64,000 nucleotides of DNA from Winogradskyella jejuensis (GTDB taxonomy: Bacteria > Bacteroidota > Bacteroidia > Flavobacteriales > Flavobacteriaceae). The notes under the pieces are model-generated. The model saw only the letters and a program-made list of their open reading frames with translations. It was not told the DNA's origin and did no database searches. Positions 43,697-52,967 of the stretch are shown piece after piece. Made by a program: the position numbers and the translations under genes. The DNA lies in assembly GCF_900129745.1 (NCBI RefSeq), contig NZ_FQWS01000002.1, positions 806,001 to 870,000 on the forward strand, given 5' to 3'. Position 1 is the first letter of the stretch. Each line of letters opens with the position of its first letter.

Positions 43697-44920
43697 TTGA
43701 AAACGGATATCTTTCTACTCAATATTTCAGGTCAAGATAAGCCTGGTTTAACATCAGGACTGACAAGTGTTTTGGCAGAATATGGTGCAAAAATTTTGGA
43801 TATTGGACAAGCTAACATTCATGATACACTATCATTAGGCATGATGTTTGAAATTGAATCTGGGGCAAAATCATCTGCAGTACAAAAAGATTTATTGTTC
43901 AAAGCTTATGAGTTGGGTATTACTACAAAATTTACACCGATATCTTTGGAAGACTATGAGAAATGGGTTAATCTCCAAGGGAAAGACCGCTATATCATTA
44001 CAATTTTAGGTGAAAAATTAACGGCTGAGCAAATTTCTAAAGTGACTAGTGTTATTTCTGAGAAAGGATTGAATATAGATTCTATAAAAAGATTGACAGG
44101 TCGTTTGTCTTTAGTAAGAAATGAAGAATACCCTAGAGCGTCTATCCAATTATCAATACGAGGTAAGATTCAGTGCAAAACCGAATTAACTGAAAAATTT
44201 CTTGAACTTTCTAGTGATTTAGATGTAGATATTGCATTTCAAGAAGATAATATCTTTAGGAGAAATAGACGTTTAGTATGCTTTGATATGGATTCGACTT
44301 TAATCCAAACCGAAGTGATTGATGAGCTCGCTGAATTAGCTGGAGTTGGAGAAGAAGTAAAAGCCATTACTGAGTCTGCTATGCAGGGAGAGATTGATTT
44401 TAATGAAAGTTTTAAAAGACGAATGGCATTACTCAAAGGCTTATCAGAGGATGTTTTGAAAGACATAGCAGAACGTCTACCTATTACAAAAGGTGCAAGA
44501 CGTTTGGTAGATACGCTTCATAGTTACGGTTTTAAAACCGCCATACTTTCTGGTGGTTTTACGTATTTCGGAAATTATCTTAAAGAAAAATTAGATATCG
44601 ATTATGTCTATGCAAATCAACTTGAAATAAAAGACGGTGTTCTCACTGGTGGTTATGTTGGTGAGATTGTAGATGGAAATAAAAAAGCCGAATATTTAAG
44701 AGAATTGGCAGCTAAAGAAGGTATAGATATTGGTCAAACTATTGCGGTAGGTGATGGCGCAAATGATTTACCAATGCTCGATTTGGCTGGTTTAGGTATT
44801 GCTTTCCATGCCAAACCTAAAGTAAAAGATAATGCACAAAGCTCAATCTCTAGTATTGGTCTTGATGGTGTTTTGTATTTACTAGGGTACCACGATAGGC
44901 ATATAGACTTATTAGATTAA
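43697..44920 (+). CDS. serB: Phosphoserine phosphatase with N-terminal ACT domains
   Basis: 407 residues. Two ACT-like regulatory domains (about 1-170, DIFLLNISGQDKPGLTSGLTS and then RYIITILGEKLTAEQIS) precede a HAD phosphatase domain with motif DMDSTLIQTE (nucleophile Asp197), SGGFTYFG and GDGANDLPML. It catalyses the last step of serine synthesis. The start is TTG at 43697; the alternative ATG codons are far inside the ACT domain. It has its own upstream palindrome and is followed by a hairpin shared with the convergent gene. Confidence 0.94.
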   Translation: MKTDIFLLNISGQDKPGLTSGLTSVLAEYGAKILDIGQANIHDTLSLGMMFEIESGAKSSAVQKDLLFKAYELGITTKFTPISLEDYEKWVNLQGKDRYIITILGEKLTAEQISKVTSVISEKGLNIDSIKRLTGRLSLVRNEEYPRASIQLSIRGKIQCKTELTEKFLELSSDLDVDIAFQEDNIFRRNRRLVCFDMDSTLIQTEVIDELAELAGVGEEVKAITESAMQGEIDFNESFKRRMALLKGLSEDVLKDIAERLPITKGARRLVDTLHSYGFKTAILSGGFTYFGNYLKEKLDIDYVYANQLEIKDGVLTGGYVGEIVDGNKKAEYLRELAAKEGIDIGQTIAVGDGANDLPMLDLAGLGIAFHAKPKVKDNAQSSISSIGLDGVLYLLGYHDRHIDLLD

Positions 44921-44921
44921 A

Positions 44922-44950
44922 AAAGCCCTCTCGAATTTCGAGAAGGCTTT
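44922..44950 (-). terminator. Hairpin between serB and the Arg-rich secreted-protein gene
   Basis: AAAGCCCTCTCGAA and TTCGAGAAGGCTTT, a 14-bp stem with one mismatch and one base in the loop. The T run lies on the minus-strand side, so it best ends the leftward gene; for serB it is a hairpin without a strong T tail. Confidence 0.7.
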
Positions 44951-44978
44951 AACAATTAACCAATCAAAAAAAAATTAT

Positions 44979-46268
44979 TTATCCACGTCTCCGTGATGTT
45001 GATTTCGTTGCTCTAGATTTTGAACTTCTGTTAGTGCTAGACCTAGTAACAGCCGCAGATGATTTTCTTTTACTTTGACTCACACTACGCTGCTGTCTTT
45101 GTGGGGCAGTTCTGTTAGATTTGCTGGCCGTAGACTTTCTAGCAGAAGATGTATTTTGTCTATTACTTCTTTTAGAAACCGTAGGTCTAGTTGTTCTTGA
45201 GCTACTAGAGACATTAGAATTTTTAGAGGATTTCTGACTCGCTTGCGGTCTAGTAGTTCTTGTAGTAGTTCTATTTACATTACGATCTCTATTAGAACGT
45301 GCTTGAGTAACTGTTCTAGAATTTCTTGATGTATTAGCACGTCTAGTATCATTTTGTCTAGTAGTTCTACTTGCATCAGTGTTTCTATTACGAGTTGTAC
45401 TTCTCGTTGCTCTATCATTTCTGCTAGAATTAGTTCTAGAAGAAGCTACATTATTTCTTCTGCCTGAGTTATTAGAAGATAATCTCGTATTTCTACTTCG
45501 TGTTAAACGCTCATTACGTTCCTGTACACGTCTTCCTATATTGCGCTCTCTGCTATTTCTCGGCGTTTGAGCATATCTACGGTAGTAATCTCTATTATTT
45601 CTTCTTCCAAAGTCATTATAACCACGTCTACCGTTTATATTAACATAGCGTACATTATTTACATAAGGTCTATAAAACACATTACGGTAAGGTGTGTAAA
45701 ACTGGCGGTAAGGTCTTGTATTTACAATACATAAGTTTACAGCAGGTACTGTGTAGAATCTATGCCATGGTCTATAGATATATCTTCTGTTATATACATT
45801 GATAAATCCTGTATAGTGCGAGAATACGTTTCCTCTATAGAAAATATTTAATCCACCAACTCTTGCGACACGACCAAATCCATTATAATCAATGAAGATA
45901 TCTCCAATCTGATTAACACGACCATAAAAATCGTAAAAGATAGGCGTGTTTTCTACTTGTATAACTGCTCCAAACTCATCATACTGAACATATGGATTAT
46001 AATTGTAACCTGTATTAAAACTAAAGCTGAAGTTTCTATTGCTTACACCAAAAGCTACATCTGGTCCAAAAGCTCTAGCATAAAAGTCAAATTGCCCATC
46101 TGGGAATACCGAAAACTCTATACCACCTTCAGTAAATATGAAAGAATTACCATAACCTCTAACAAATGTATTTACTGAAGCTTCTGCTTCACTTACTGTG
46201 TTGGTTGATGCATAAGATGTGCCTCCGATGAGGAACATACCTGCTAATAAAAATAGAATCCTTTTCAT
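44979..46268 (-). CDS. Secreted protein with long Arg/Ser/Thr/Asn-rich tail
   Basis: 429 residues with a signal peptide (1-20, ILFLLAGMFLIGGTSYAS). Residues about 35-200 form a Gly/Tyr/Phe-rich region with repeated YDEFGAVIQV, YDFYGRVNQIGDIFIDYNGFGRVARVGGLNIFY units. Residues about 215-429 are almost entirely Arg, Ser, Thr, Asn, Gln and Lys, strongly basic and probably disordered, ending SRRRG. It shares GIEFSVFPDGQFDFYxxxFG with the adjacent 218-residue protein, so the two are tandem paralogues. A cationic envelope protein binding DNA, LPS or polysaccharide is possible; nothing proves it. Confidence 0.75.
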   Translation of the reverse strand: MKRILFLLAGMFLIGGTSYASTNTVSEAEASVNTFVRGYGNSFIFTEGGIEFSVFPDGQFDFYARAFGPDVAFGVSNRNFSFSFNTGYNYNPYVQYDEFGAVIQVENTPIFYDFYGRVNQIGDIFIDYNGFGRVARVGGLNIFYRGNVFSHYTGFINVYNRRYIYRPWHRFYTVPAVNLCIVNTRPYRQFYTPYRNVFYRPYVNNVRYVNINGRRGYNDFGRRNNRDYYRRYAQTPRNSRERNIGRRVQERNERLTRSRNTRLSSNNSGRRNNVASSRTNSSRNDRATRSTTRNRNTDASRTTRQNDTRRANTSRNSRTVTQARSNRDRNVNRTTTRTTRPQASQKSSKNSNVSSSSRTTRPTVSKRSNRQNTSSARKSTASKSNRTAPQRQQRSVSQSKRKSSAAVTRSSTNRSSKSRATKSTSRRRG

Positions 46269-46361
46269 AATATTTGGGTTTTAAAATTAAACTCAATTAT
46301 ACAGTACCAAACAGCGTGCCAAAATTCTAAACTATAGGTTTTACAAGGGTTTCAATAAAAA

Positions 46362-46388
46362 AAGCCTGAAGTTTAATGCTCCAGGCTT
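46362..46388 (-). terminator. Terminator of the 218-residue secreted-protein gene
   Basis: Read on the minus strand: AAGCCTG, 13-nt loop, CAGGCTT and a run of T. It starts 17 nt after the stop codon at 46405. Confidence 0.72.
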
Positions 46389-46404
46389 ATATTGTTTTTA
46401 GAAA

Positions 46405-47061
46405 TTAATCGTCATCACGAAAACGTCTATTAAGCTTTTTATGCTTTTTTACTTTCCCGTTTTGGCGGTAATAGTAAAAATCATCGTCATCATCATAATC
46501 ATTATCCCAATTATTCCAATCGTTTATTTGAAATATGTTGCAATCTCTATTGTTATGGTTTACAAATCCTCTAAAGCCAATTAAACGCCCTCTTCGGTTG
46601 TATTGCAATCTCAAGTTACCAACTTGTTGCAATCGGTTAAAACGATATCTCATGTAAACTGTTCCTACTCGTTTTATTCGGCCTTGTCTGTCATAGTTAA
46701 TAAAAACATTACCTATACGTCTTACGCGTCCAAGATAATCGTGCGTAATACTTACGCCTCTTGCTCCACGATGTCTGTACGTAGTTCCTGGTGCGCCAAA
46801 CGACCTGTTTACGTTTCCACGACGGTTACGATAGTAGTTTGGTCTTGTTGAGTTACCGAATACATCGGTATTAAAATCAAAGCTACCATCAGCAAAGATT
46901 AAGAACTCTACACCACGTTCTACGAACAAAATAGGTTGTACATAATTATAGCGTGATGTAATGTCTAAATCTCTTTCAATGTTTGCAGACACTTTTTCTG
47001 CTGCTGTTGCAGTTGTTAATCCTATTAACATTACTGCTAAAAGTAAAGTTACCTTTTTCAT
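46405..47061 (-). CDS. Secreted protein, paralogue of the Arg-rich neighbour
   Basis: 218 residues with a signal peptide ending in TATAAE. The mature protein carries the shared unit GVEFLIFADGSFDFNTDVFG, then repeats of the form YLGRVRRIGNVFINYDRQGRIKRVGTVYMRYRFNRLQQVGNLRLQYNRRGRLIG, each a short beta-hairpin with alternating Gly, Arg and Tyr. It ends in an Asp-rich patch (NDYDDDDDF) and a basic tail. It lacks the long Arg/Ser tail of its neighbour. The repeat pattern suggests an elongated beta structure on the cell surface (inference). Confidence 0.75.
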   Translation of the reverse strand: MKKVTLLLAVMLIGLTTATAAEKVSANIERDLDITSRYNYVQPILFVERGVEFLIFADGSFDFNTDVFGNSTRPNYYRNRRGNVNRSFGAPGTTYRHRGARGVSITHDYLGRVRRIGNVFINYDRQGRIKRVGTVYMRYRFNRLQQVGNLRLQYNRRGRLIGFRGFVNHNNRDCNIFQINDWNNWDNDYDDDDDFYYYRQNGKVKKHKKLNRRFRDDD

Positions 47062-47312
47062 AATTTAAGAATTTAGATTGTGCCTACTCATATTTAGCTT
47101 TTCGGCTTACGCTATTTGACTAAAGAAAACCAATTAGCGTGCCAATATTTTAAGTATCTTATTATCAAATAATTATGCATTTGTTTTATGTCTTAATTAG
47201 TGTACTTGAATTCTTTTAAGGTAACATTATAAGTTTTTAATCTTCTTATTTGTAAATGGAGTCACAACTTAGTAGGAGATTTTTGTAATTTTAGCTTTAC
47301 TAACTGTCAATC

Positions 47313-48377
47313 ATGGAAATCAAAGAAATTAACTGCCAAAATTGTGAGCAACCTTTTGAAGAAGGATTTAAGTTTTGTCCAAACTGCGGACAAAAAACTA
47401 ATGAAGAGCTTACAATTGGAGTGTTATTTTATAATACCATTAGTAATTATCTATCTTTTGATGCTAAGTTTCTACGAAGTTTCGCTCCTTTAATGTTTAG
47501 GCCTGGATATCTGGCAAGAGCCTTTGTAGAAGGTAAACGTTCTCAATACTTGCATCCAGGCAACATGTATTTGTTTGTTTCTGTAATTTTTTTCTTTTTG
47601 TTTTCTTTTTTGGTAAATGATTGGAGCAAAGATGCTAATGACCTAAACAAAAAAATTGCTGAAGCAGATGTGGTAGAAAACAGTGAAGCACAACGAAAAC
47701 GGGACTCCATTAATAACCAAATAGTATTAAATGCTCTAAAGCAGAATCAAAATCTAATTGGGATGTCTGATGAGGAATTAGCTCGAACCGACTCCATAAT
47801 GCGTTCTCAGAAATTAGGAGGCCTTAAAACTTCTTGGGGTTTTAATAAATCTAAAGTGGACTCTCTTGTTGCTATTGGCGCTTCAGAAGATGTAATCTTT
47901 AAAGAAATGGGAATGTCAGAAGATGCCGGCTACTTTGAGAGACAAATCTATAAAGGAAGTTTAGATATTGCCAAGGGTAGTGGTTTTGGTAACATCATAA
48001 AACGAATGTTCGATGCTGTACCAATAGCCATGTTTATTCTTTTGCCTTTGTTTGCATTGTTGTTAAAGCTATTTTATTTTAGGCGAGGGCGTTACTCCTA
48101 CCATTTGGTATTTAGCTTTTACTTCTTTTCGTTTTTATTCATGGTATTTGCCATGTTATTAGGAGTTGATTTAGTATTTGAAGAATTCCCAGGCTGGATT
48201 AGCTGGCTTATTGTTTTATCAACCTTTTTCTATTTTTATATGGCATTATTGCATTTTTATAAAAGACACTGGTTTACCACATTACTTAAAAGCGGCGTTA
48301 TTACTTTCATATTTTTGTTGACTATGATTCCAACGGCGTTTGGTGTCCTATTTGTTTTTGGTTTGGCAAATGCTTAG
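47313..48377 (+). CDS. DUF3667 family membrane protein with zinc ribbon
   Basis: 354 residues. The N-terminus has a zinc-ribbon pattern CQNCEQPFEEGFKFCPNCGQK (paired CxxC motifs), followed by SFDAKFLRSFAPLMFRPGYLARAFVEGKRSQYLHPGNMYLF, typical of DUF3667. A membrane segment (about 88-106), a charged loop, and three or four C-terminal membrane segments (about 245-350) complete it. The family is widespread in Bacteroidetes and has no known function. It overlaps the convergent aroB by 4 nt. Confidence 0.85.
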   Translation: MEIKEINCQNCEQPFEEGFKFCPNCGQKTNEELTIGVLFYNTISNYLSFDAKFLRSFAPLMFRPGYLARAFVEGKRSQYLHPGNMYLFVSVIFFFLFSFLVNDWSKDANDLNKKIAEADVVENSEAQRKRDSINNQIVLNALKQNQNLIGMSDEELARTDSIMRSQKLGGLKTSWGFNKSKVDSLVAIGASEDVIFKEMGMSEDAGYFERQIYKGSLDIAKGSGFGNIIKRMFDAVPIAMFILLPLFALLLKLFYFRRGRYSYHLVFSFYFFSFLFMVFAMLLGVDLVFEEFPGWISWLIVLSTFFYFYMALLHFYKRHWFTTLLKSGVITFIFLLTMIPTAFGVLFVFGLANA

Positions 48378-49447
48378 AGTGATTTGTAATAGTCAAATGC
48401 TTCTAGAATGATTTCATTTGGGACTTCACAATCTATTTTAGCCTTACCAATAGACTCGAGCAAAACAAATTTTATGATACCATGACTATTTTTTTTGTCA
48501 TGCTTCATCAATTTCATGATATGACTATAGTCTTCGGTATTAAACGTAATCTTAGAGAATGTTTTTAATATACCTTTAGATATTTCGTCAAGGCTTTCAA
48601 TTGATAAACCAGCAACTTTAGTAGAAATATAGCTTTCTAAAATCATTCCTATAGCGATTGCTTCACCATGAAGTAAAGTCGTTTTTTCATCATACTCTAA
48701 AAAATAGCTTTCTATAGCATGACCAAGTGTATGACCAAAATTCAAAGTTTTTCGAAAGCCTTTTTCAGTTGGGTCGTTGGTAACAATGTCGTTCTTTATG
48801 ATAACAGAATCGTAAATCAATTGGTCTAAATCCGAAATATCTAAATCTTCTAAATGCGTGAGCGTATACCAATAATTTTTGTCTGTAATTAGTCCATGTT
48901 TTAGCATTTCAGCAAAACCAGAAACCATTTGACTCTGTGGCAAAGTTGCTAAAAATGAAACATCTATAAGTACCATTGCTCCTTCACTAATCACACCAAC
49001 TTGATTTTTTAAAACACCTAAATCTACACCAGTCTTTCCACCTACAGAAGCGTCTACCATAGCTAATAGGGACGTTGGAACATTTATATATGTAATACCG
49101 CGCATGTATGTGCTTGCCACAAAACCTCCTAAATCTGTAACTACACCACCTCCGAGGTTTATCAGAAGACTTTTACGATCAGCACCGTATTGCGACATCG
49201 CTTCCCATACACCCATACAAATATCTATAGTTTTGTGGTCTTCACCTTCTGGCATTTCCATAACTTCAGTTTGGATATATCCAGGTTCTAAATTTGCCAT
49301 GAATTGAGGTAGACACAAATCATGAGTATTGGTGTCAACTAGGATAAAAATTTTTGAAGGTTTTTCTGCCTTTATGTATGAATTTAATTCAGAATAAACA
49401 TTTGAATTAAAGTGAACTATGGCATTTTTGGTGTTAATGGATTGCAT
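48374..49447 (-). CDS. aroB: 3-Dehydroquinate synthase
   Basis: 357-residue NAD- and metal-dependent enzyme, second step of the shikimate pathway. NAD-binding stretch GGGVVTDLGGFVASTYMRGI and PTSLLAMVDASVGGKTGVDLG are intact, as are the metal ligands in GFAEMLKHGLI (Glu, with His), LNFGHTLGHAIE and LLHGEAIAIGM. Length is standard. It is divergent from the proline dehydrogenase gene. Confidence 0.96.
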   Translation of the reverse strand: MQSINTKNAIVHFNSNVYSELNSYIKAEKPSKIFILVDTNTHDLCLPQFMANLEPGYIQTEVMEMPEGEDHKTIDICMGVWEAMSQYGADRKSLLINLGGGVVTDLGGFVASTYMRGITYINVPTSLLAMVDASVGGKTGVDLGVLKNQVGVISEGAMVLIDVSFLATLPQSQMVSGFAEMLKHGLITDKNYWYTLTHLEDLDISDLDQLIYDSVIIKNDIVTNDPTEKGFRKTLNFGHTLGHAIESYFLEYDEKTTLLHGEAIAIGMILESYISTKVAGLSIESLDEISKGILKTFSKITFNTEDYSHIMKLMKHDKKNSHGIIKFVLLESIGKAKIDCEVPNEIILEAFDYYKSL

Positions 49448-49517
49448 TAAAACTAATAAGTTAGAATTACGTTGTGAAAATAGTCTGTTTTTTCAGAAAA
49501 ATAAGACATCTTATATT

Positions 49518-49525
49518 TATTTTTG
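49518..49525 (+). promoter_or_regulatory. -7 promoter element of the proline dehydrogenase gene
   Basis: TATTTTTG, 17 nt before the ATG at 49543. Confidence 0.55.
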
Positions 49526-49542
49526 TTTTAAAATGCTAAAAA

Positions 49543-50715
49543 ATGACCGACAAATCGCTTTTCAATAATACAAAAACAGCTTTTACTTTAAAGTCAGATT
49601 CTGAGTTAGAACGCGCATATTTTCTTTTTAAGATGATATCCAAGGAGCCTTTAGTTAGAATTGGTACGGCAGTCACTAAATTTGCATTAAACGCTAGTTT
49701 ACCAGTTGAAGGTTTAATTAGATCTACTGTTTTTGACCATTTCTGTGGTGGTGTTAATGAGGAAGATTGTTTACCAGCAATTGAAAAAATGTATACCAAA
49801 GGCGTAAGTTCTGTTTTGGATTATTCGGTTGAGGGTAAAGCTTCAGAAGACCAATTTGATGATGCATTACAAAAGATTTTAAAAATTGTGAAGTTCTGCG
49901 ATGAGCGTGAAGCTATGCCAATTGTTGTTTTCAAGCCTACAGCATTTGGTCGTTTTTATTTATATGAAAAGAAATCAGACGGCCTAAGTTTTTCTCCTGA
50001 AGAACAAGAAGAGTGGTCTCGTGTGGTAAACCGATTTCATGAGGTCTGTAAATTGGCCAAAGAAAAAGATGTAGAGGTATTAATTGATGGCGAAGAGAGC
50101 TGGATGCAGACGGCTGCTGATGATTTAGTTGAAGATATGATGAAAATCTATAATACCGAAAAAGCCATAGTATATAATACACTGCAATTATATCGTTGGG
50201 ACAGATTAGATTATTTAAAAGAACTTTATTCTCGAGCTAAAGCAGAAAATTTTAAAATAGGTATGAAGATTGTTCGTGGTGCCTATATGGAAAAGGAGCG
50301 AGATAGAGCAGAAGAGCTTGGGTATAAATCACCAATTTGTGAAACCAAGGCCATCACAGACGACAACTTTAATAATGGCTTAAAATATATATTAGAAAAT
50401 AATAAGGACATCTCCGTATTTATTGGTACTCATAATGAAGATAGTTGTTATCTCGCCATGGATTTAATGAATAAATTAAATATTTCTAAATCCGACAATA
50501 ATGTATGGTTTGGCCAGTTGTACGGAATGAGTGACCATATTAGTTTTAACCTAGCGGAGCAAGGTTATAATGTTGCTAAGTATTTACCATTTGGCCCGGT
50601 TAAAGACGTGATGCCTTACCTCATTAGACGCGCAGAAGAAAATACTTCTGTAGCTGGGCAAACCAATAGAGAATTAGAGTTAATTAAAACCGAAAGAAAA
50701 CGTAGAAAAGTTTAA
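49543..50715 (+). CDS. Proline dehydrogenase
   Basis: 390-residue monofunctional FAD enzyme oxidising proline to pyrroline-5-carboxylate. The TIM-barrel signatures include DYSVEGKAS, VLIDGEESWMQ, NTLQLYRWDRLDYLKEL, KIGMKIVRGAYMEKER and the substrate-binding RRAEENTSVAGQ. There is no fused aldehyde dehydrogenase, as is usual in Bacteroidetes. It overlaps the convergent small-protein gene by 4 nt. Confidence 0.94.
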   Translation: MTDKSLFNNTKTAFTLKSDSELERAYFLFKMISKEPLVRIGTAVTKFALNASLPVEGLIRSTVFDHFCGGVNEEDCLPAIEKMYTKGVSSVLDYSVEGKASEDQFDDALQKILKIVKFCDEREAMPIVVFKPTAFGRFYLYEKKSDGLSFSPEEQEEWSRVVNRFHEVCKLAKEKDVEVLIDGEESWMQTAADDLVEDMMKIYNTEKAIVYNTLQLYRWDRLDYLKELYSRAKAENFKIGMKIVRGAYMEKERDRAEELGYKSPICETKAITDDNFNNGLKYILENNKDISVFIGTHNEDSCYLAMDLMNKLNISKSDNNVWFGQLYGMSDHISFNLAEQGYNVAKYLPFGPVKDVMPYLIRRAEENTSVAGQTNRELELIKTERKRRKV

Positions 50716-51086
50716 TTTTTGATTTTGAAATCTAGAATCGTAGCCACCAAACTACAATTCTTAACGCGTAAAATGACATCACGTTCTTTATAAGTGTTTT
50801 CAACTTGATAGGTTTTACACGGCACTGATTTTGTATCGCTTTCAGAGAAATTAACATTACCATACTTCACTAGCTGTCTTACGCTAGCTGTGTCTATTTC
50901 ATATGATGAAATTACATTAATGACTTCATCAGAATACTGAAACTTCTTTAGTATAATATTTTTTACAGTACGCGCATTAGGTCCATAGTCACAAGAGGCT
51001 TCCTTTCCGTTTAAGAAAAATAAAAGAATAATAATTCCTATTGAAAATCCACCAAGATAGTATCCAAGACGTTGTATAAATTTCAT
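50712..51086 (-). CDS. Small membrane-anchored protein, possibly DUF4258 family
   Basis: 124 residues. A membrane segment at about 10-27 (YLGGFSIGIIILLFFLNG) is followed by a cytoplasmic or periplasmic domain containing CDYGPNARTVKNIILKKFQYSD and VKNCSLVATILDFKI. I recall similar flavobacterial proteins assigned to DUF4258, but I am not certain. It is a single gene between the convergent proline dehydrogenase and the alanine dehydrogenase. Confidence 0.65.
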   Translation of the reverse strand: MKFIQRLGYYLGGFSIGIIILLFFLNGKEASCDYGPNARTVKNIILKKFQYSDEVINVISSYEIDTASVRQLVKYGNVNFSESDTKSVPCKTYQVENTYKERDVILRVKNCSLVATILDFKIKN

Positions 51087-51112
51087 AAATGTAAATAAGA
51101 TAAGACTGTTAA

Positions 51113-51153
51113 ACTGAGCGCCAACCTTGACGCTAGACAGGCAGTCGAAGTAC
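51113..51153 (+). repeat. Interrupted copy of the family-B palindrome
   Basis: ACTGAGCG (51113-51120) and GCAGTCGAAG (51141-51150) are the two halves of the family-B element (compare 35083-35107 and 60525-60558), here separated by 20 bases reading CCAACCTTGACGCTAGACAG. It lies directly downstream of the ald stop codon (ald ends at 51153). Confidence 0.45.
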
Positions 51154-52352
51154 TAAAAAATCAACAAATTAGCGTCACTAAAATCTAAGCCAAACCAATC
51201 TGCAACAGATTTGTTAGTTAGTATTCCGTGGTAAAAATACAATCCATTTCTTAAACCTTTATCAAATCTCAAGGTATTTTCTATACCACCATTTTCTCCG
51301 ATTTGGAGTAGGTAAGGCGTAAAAATATTACTTATTGATACCGAGGCAGTTCTAGAATATCTTGCTGGGATATTTGGTACACAATAGTGTATTACGCCAT
51401 TGTAATCAAAGGTCGGGTGGTCGTGAGTGGTAACTTCACTGGTTTCAAAACAACCGCCCATATCTATACTAACGTCAATAATCACAGCTCCAGGTTTCAT
51501 ATGTTCTACCATAGTTTTGGTCACAACAATAGGAGATCGGTTATTTCCTCTCACAGCTCCAATAGCAACATCACAACGTTTTAAGGCTTTTAAAACATTT
51601 TTTGGTTGCATCGTTGATGTATAAATAGGTTGTTTCAAATTAGATTGTAAACAACGAAGCTTTGTAATAGAATTATCAAAAACTTTAATATTTGCTCCCA
51701 AACCAGTTGCAGAGCGTGCGGCAAATTCACCAACCGTACCAGCGCCAAGAATAACAATTTCTGTAGGTGGAACACCACTGATATTGCCAAACATCAAGCC
51801 ATTACCACCATTAACATTAGATAACAGCTCGGACGCGATTAACACGGAAGCTGTACCTGCAATTTCACTTAAAGACCTGACTGCAGGATATGCACCATCA
51901 TCATCTTTAATAAATTCAAATGCAAAAGCTGTGATACGTTTTTCCGCAAGCGCTTTAAAATAGTTTTTAGATTGTGTTTTTAATTGTAAAGCAGATATAA
52001 TTATGGTTTGCGGGTTGATTAACTTGATTTGATCAATAGAAGGCGGTTCTACTTTGAGTAGAATAGGACAGGAGAATACTTTAGCGGTATCTTTTGTAAC
52101 TTCAGCACCAGCATCACTGTAATTTTTGTCTTTAAAATTTGCGCCATTTCCTGCGCCAGACTCTACCATTACACGATGGCCATTAGCCGTTAACGCAGAG
52201 ACTGCATCAGGCGTAAGGCATACACGTTTTTCTTGAAAGTGTGTTTCTTTAGGAATTCCTATAAAAAGTTCCCCTTTCTGCTTAAAAATTTCTAAAGTTT
52301 CTTCTTGCGGAAGTAATTGTGCTTTTGTGAATGGCGAAAGCGATTTACTCAT
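51153..52352 (-). CDS. ald: Alanine dehydrogenase
   Basis: 399 residues. NAD-dependent enzyme interconverting alanine and pyruvate. The N-terminal domain has GELFIGIPKETHFQEKRVCLTPDAV and SGAGNGANFKD; the Rossmann fold has GAGTVGEFAARSATGLGA; and the substrate loop VIDVSIDMGGCFETSEVTTHDHP is present. A 30-residue N-terminal extension before GELFIGIPKE is longer than in most Ald. The AdhT/PNT-like relatives are similar, but length and motifs fit alanine dehydrogenase. Confidence 0.9.
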   Translation of the reverse strand: MSKSLSPFTKAQLLPQEETLEIFKQKGELFIGIPKETHFQEKRVCLTPDAVSALTANGHRVMVESGAGNGANFKDKNYSDAGAEVTKDTAKVFSCPILLKVEPPSIDQIKLINPQTIIISALQLKTQSKNYFKALAEKRITAFAFEFIKDDDGAYPAVRSLSEIAGTASVLIASELLSNVNGGNGLMFGNISGVPPTEIVILGAGTVGEFAARSATGLGANIKVFDNSITKLRCLQSNLKQPIYTSTMQPKNVLKALKRCDVAIGAVRGNNRSPIVVTKTMVEHMKPGAVIIDVSIDMGGCFETSEVTTHDHPTFDYNGVIHYCVPNIPARYSRTASVSISNIFTPYLLQIGENGGIENTLRFDKGLRNGLYFYHGILTNKSVADWFGLDFSDANLLIF

Positions 52353-52415
52353 TGAGTGATTAATTGATTTGATAACTCAAATTACGAATAAAAATAAAAT
52401 ATATAGGATTTATTA

Positions 52416-52967
52416 CTAAAAATACTGCTTAATCTTGCCCCATAATGTTTTTGGCTTTAGCATAAACTCAGCCTCGAGCTCTTCCATGGTTTTATCAGCC
52501 GTATTAAGTTTATTAAACATTTGAGCTCTTAATAGATATATAGATGGTATTATTAAGGCCATTACCGGTATTAAATATATTAACTCAAATCTATCTATAA
52601 ATTCAAGATTACTATTAAAGATTCCTATGGTTTGATAAACATACATCGCGATAGGCACTATTAAAACGTGATACCACCAATGGCGACACGTAAAGAACCA
52701 AATTAAAATAAATAATAATGGGATTAATTTATTTGTGAAAATCCACATAGCAAAGTTTGCACTTTCCCATTCATGGCTATCATAGGTAAACCATTGATTT
52801 GTCCAAACTTGGGTGTCTGGCACATTTTCATACAAATAAAATAGGTACGGAGATGCACCAATGAAGGTTGCAATCAACGTACCTATAATTATAGACTTTT
52901 TGCTGGGTTTATCCGTTCCCACCAATATTTCGCTTTTTCTTTTTAAGCTCTGTTTTAGTTTGTCCAT
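52416..52967 (-). CDS. Hypothetical membrane protein
   Basis: 183 residues with four membrane segments (about 27-46, 76-96, 98-115 and 130-148) and a soluble C-terminus (TADKTMEELEAEFMLKPKTLWGKIKQYF). No family recognised. Its ATG at 52967 overlaps the 3' part of an upstream 47-residue reading frame on the same strand by 59 nt; a start at the in-frame TTG or GTG near 52925 or 52919 would shorten the overlap to a few bases and place the first membrane segment close to the start. Confidence 0.65.
   Translation of the reverse strand: MDKLKQSLKRKSEILVGTDKPSKKSIIIGTLIATFIGASPYLFYLYENVPDTQVWTNQWFTYDSHEWESANFAMWIFTNKLIPLLFILIWFFTCRHWWYHVLIVPIAMYVYQTIGIFNSNLEFIDRFELIYLIPVMALIIPSIYLLRAQMFNKLNTADKTMEELEAEFMLKPKTLWGKIKQYF

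Noticed and set aside
45379-45570. Leu-rich plus-strand frame opposite the Arg-rich tail
   Set aside because: It is the complement of the Arg/Ser/Asn repeats and has no start context.
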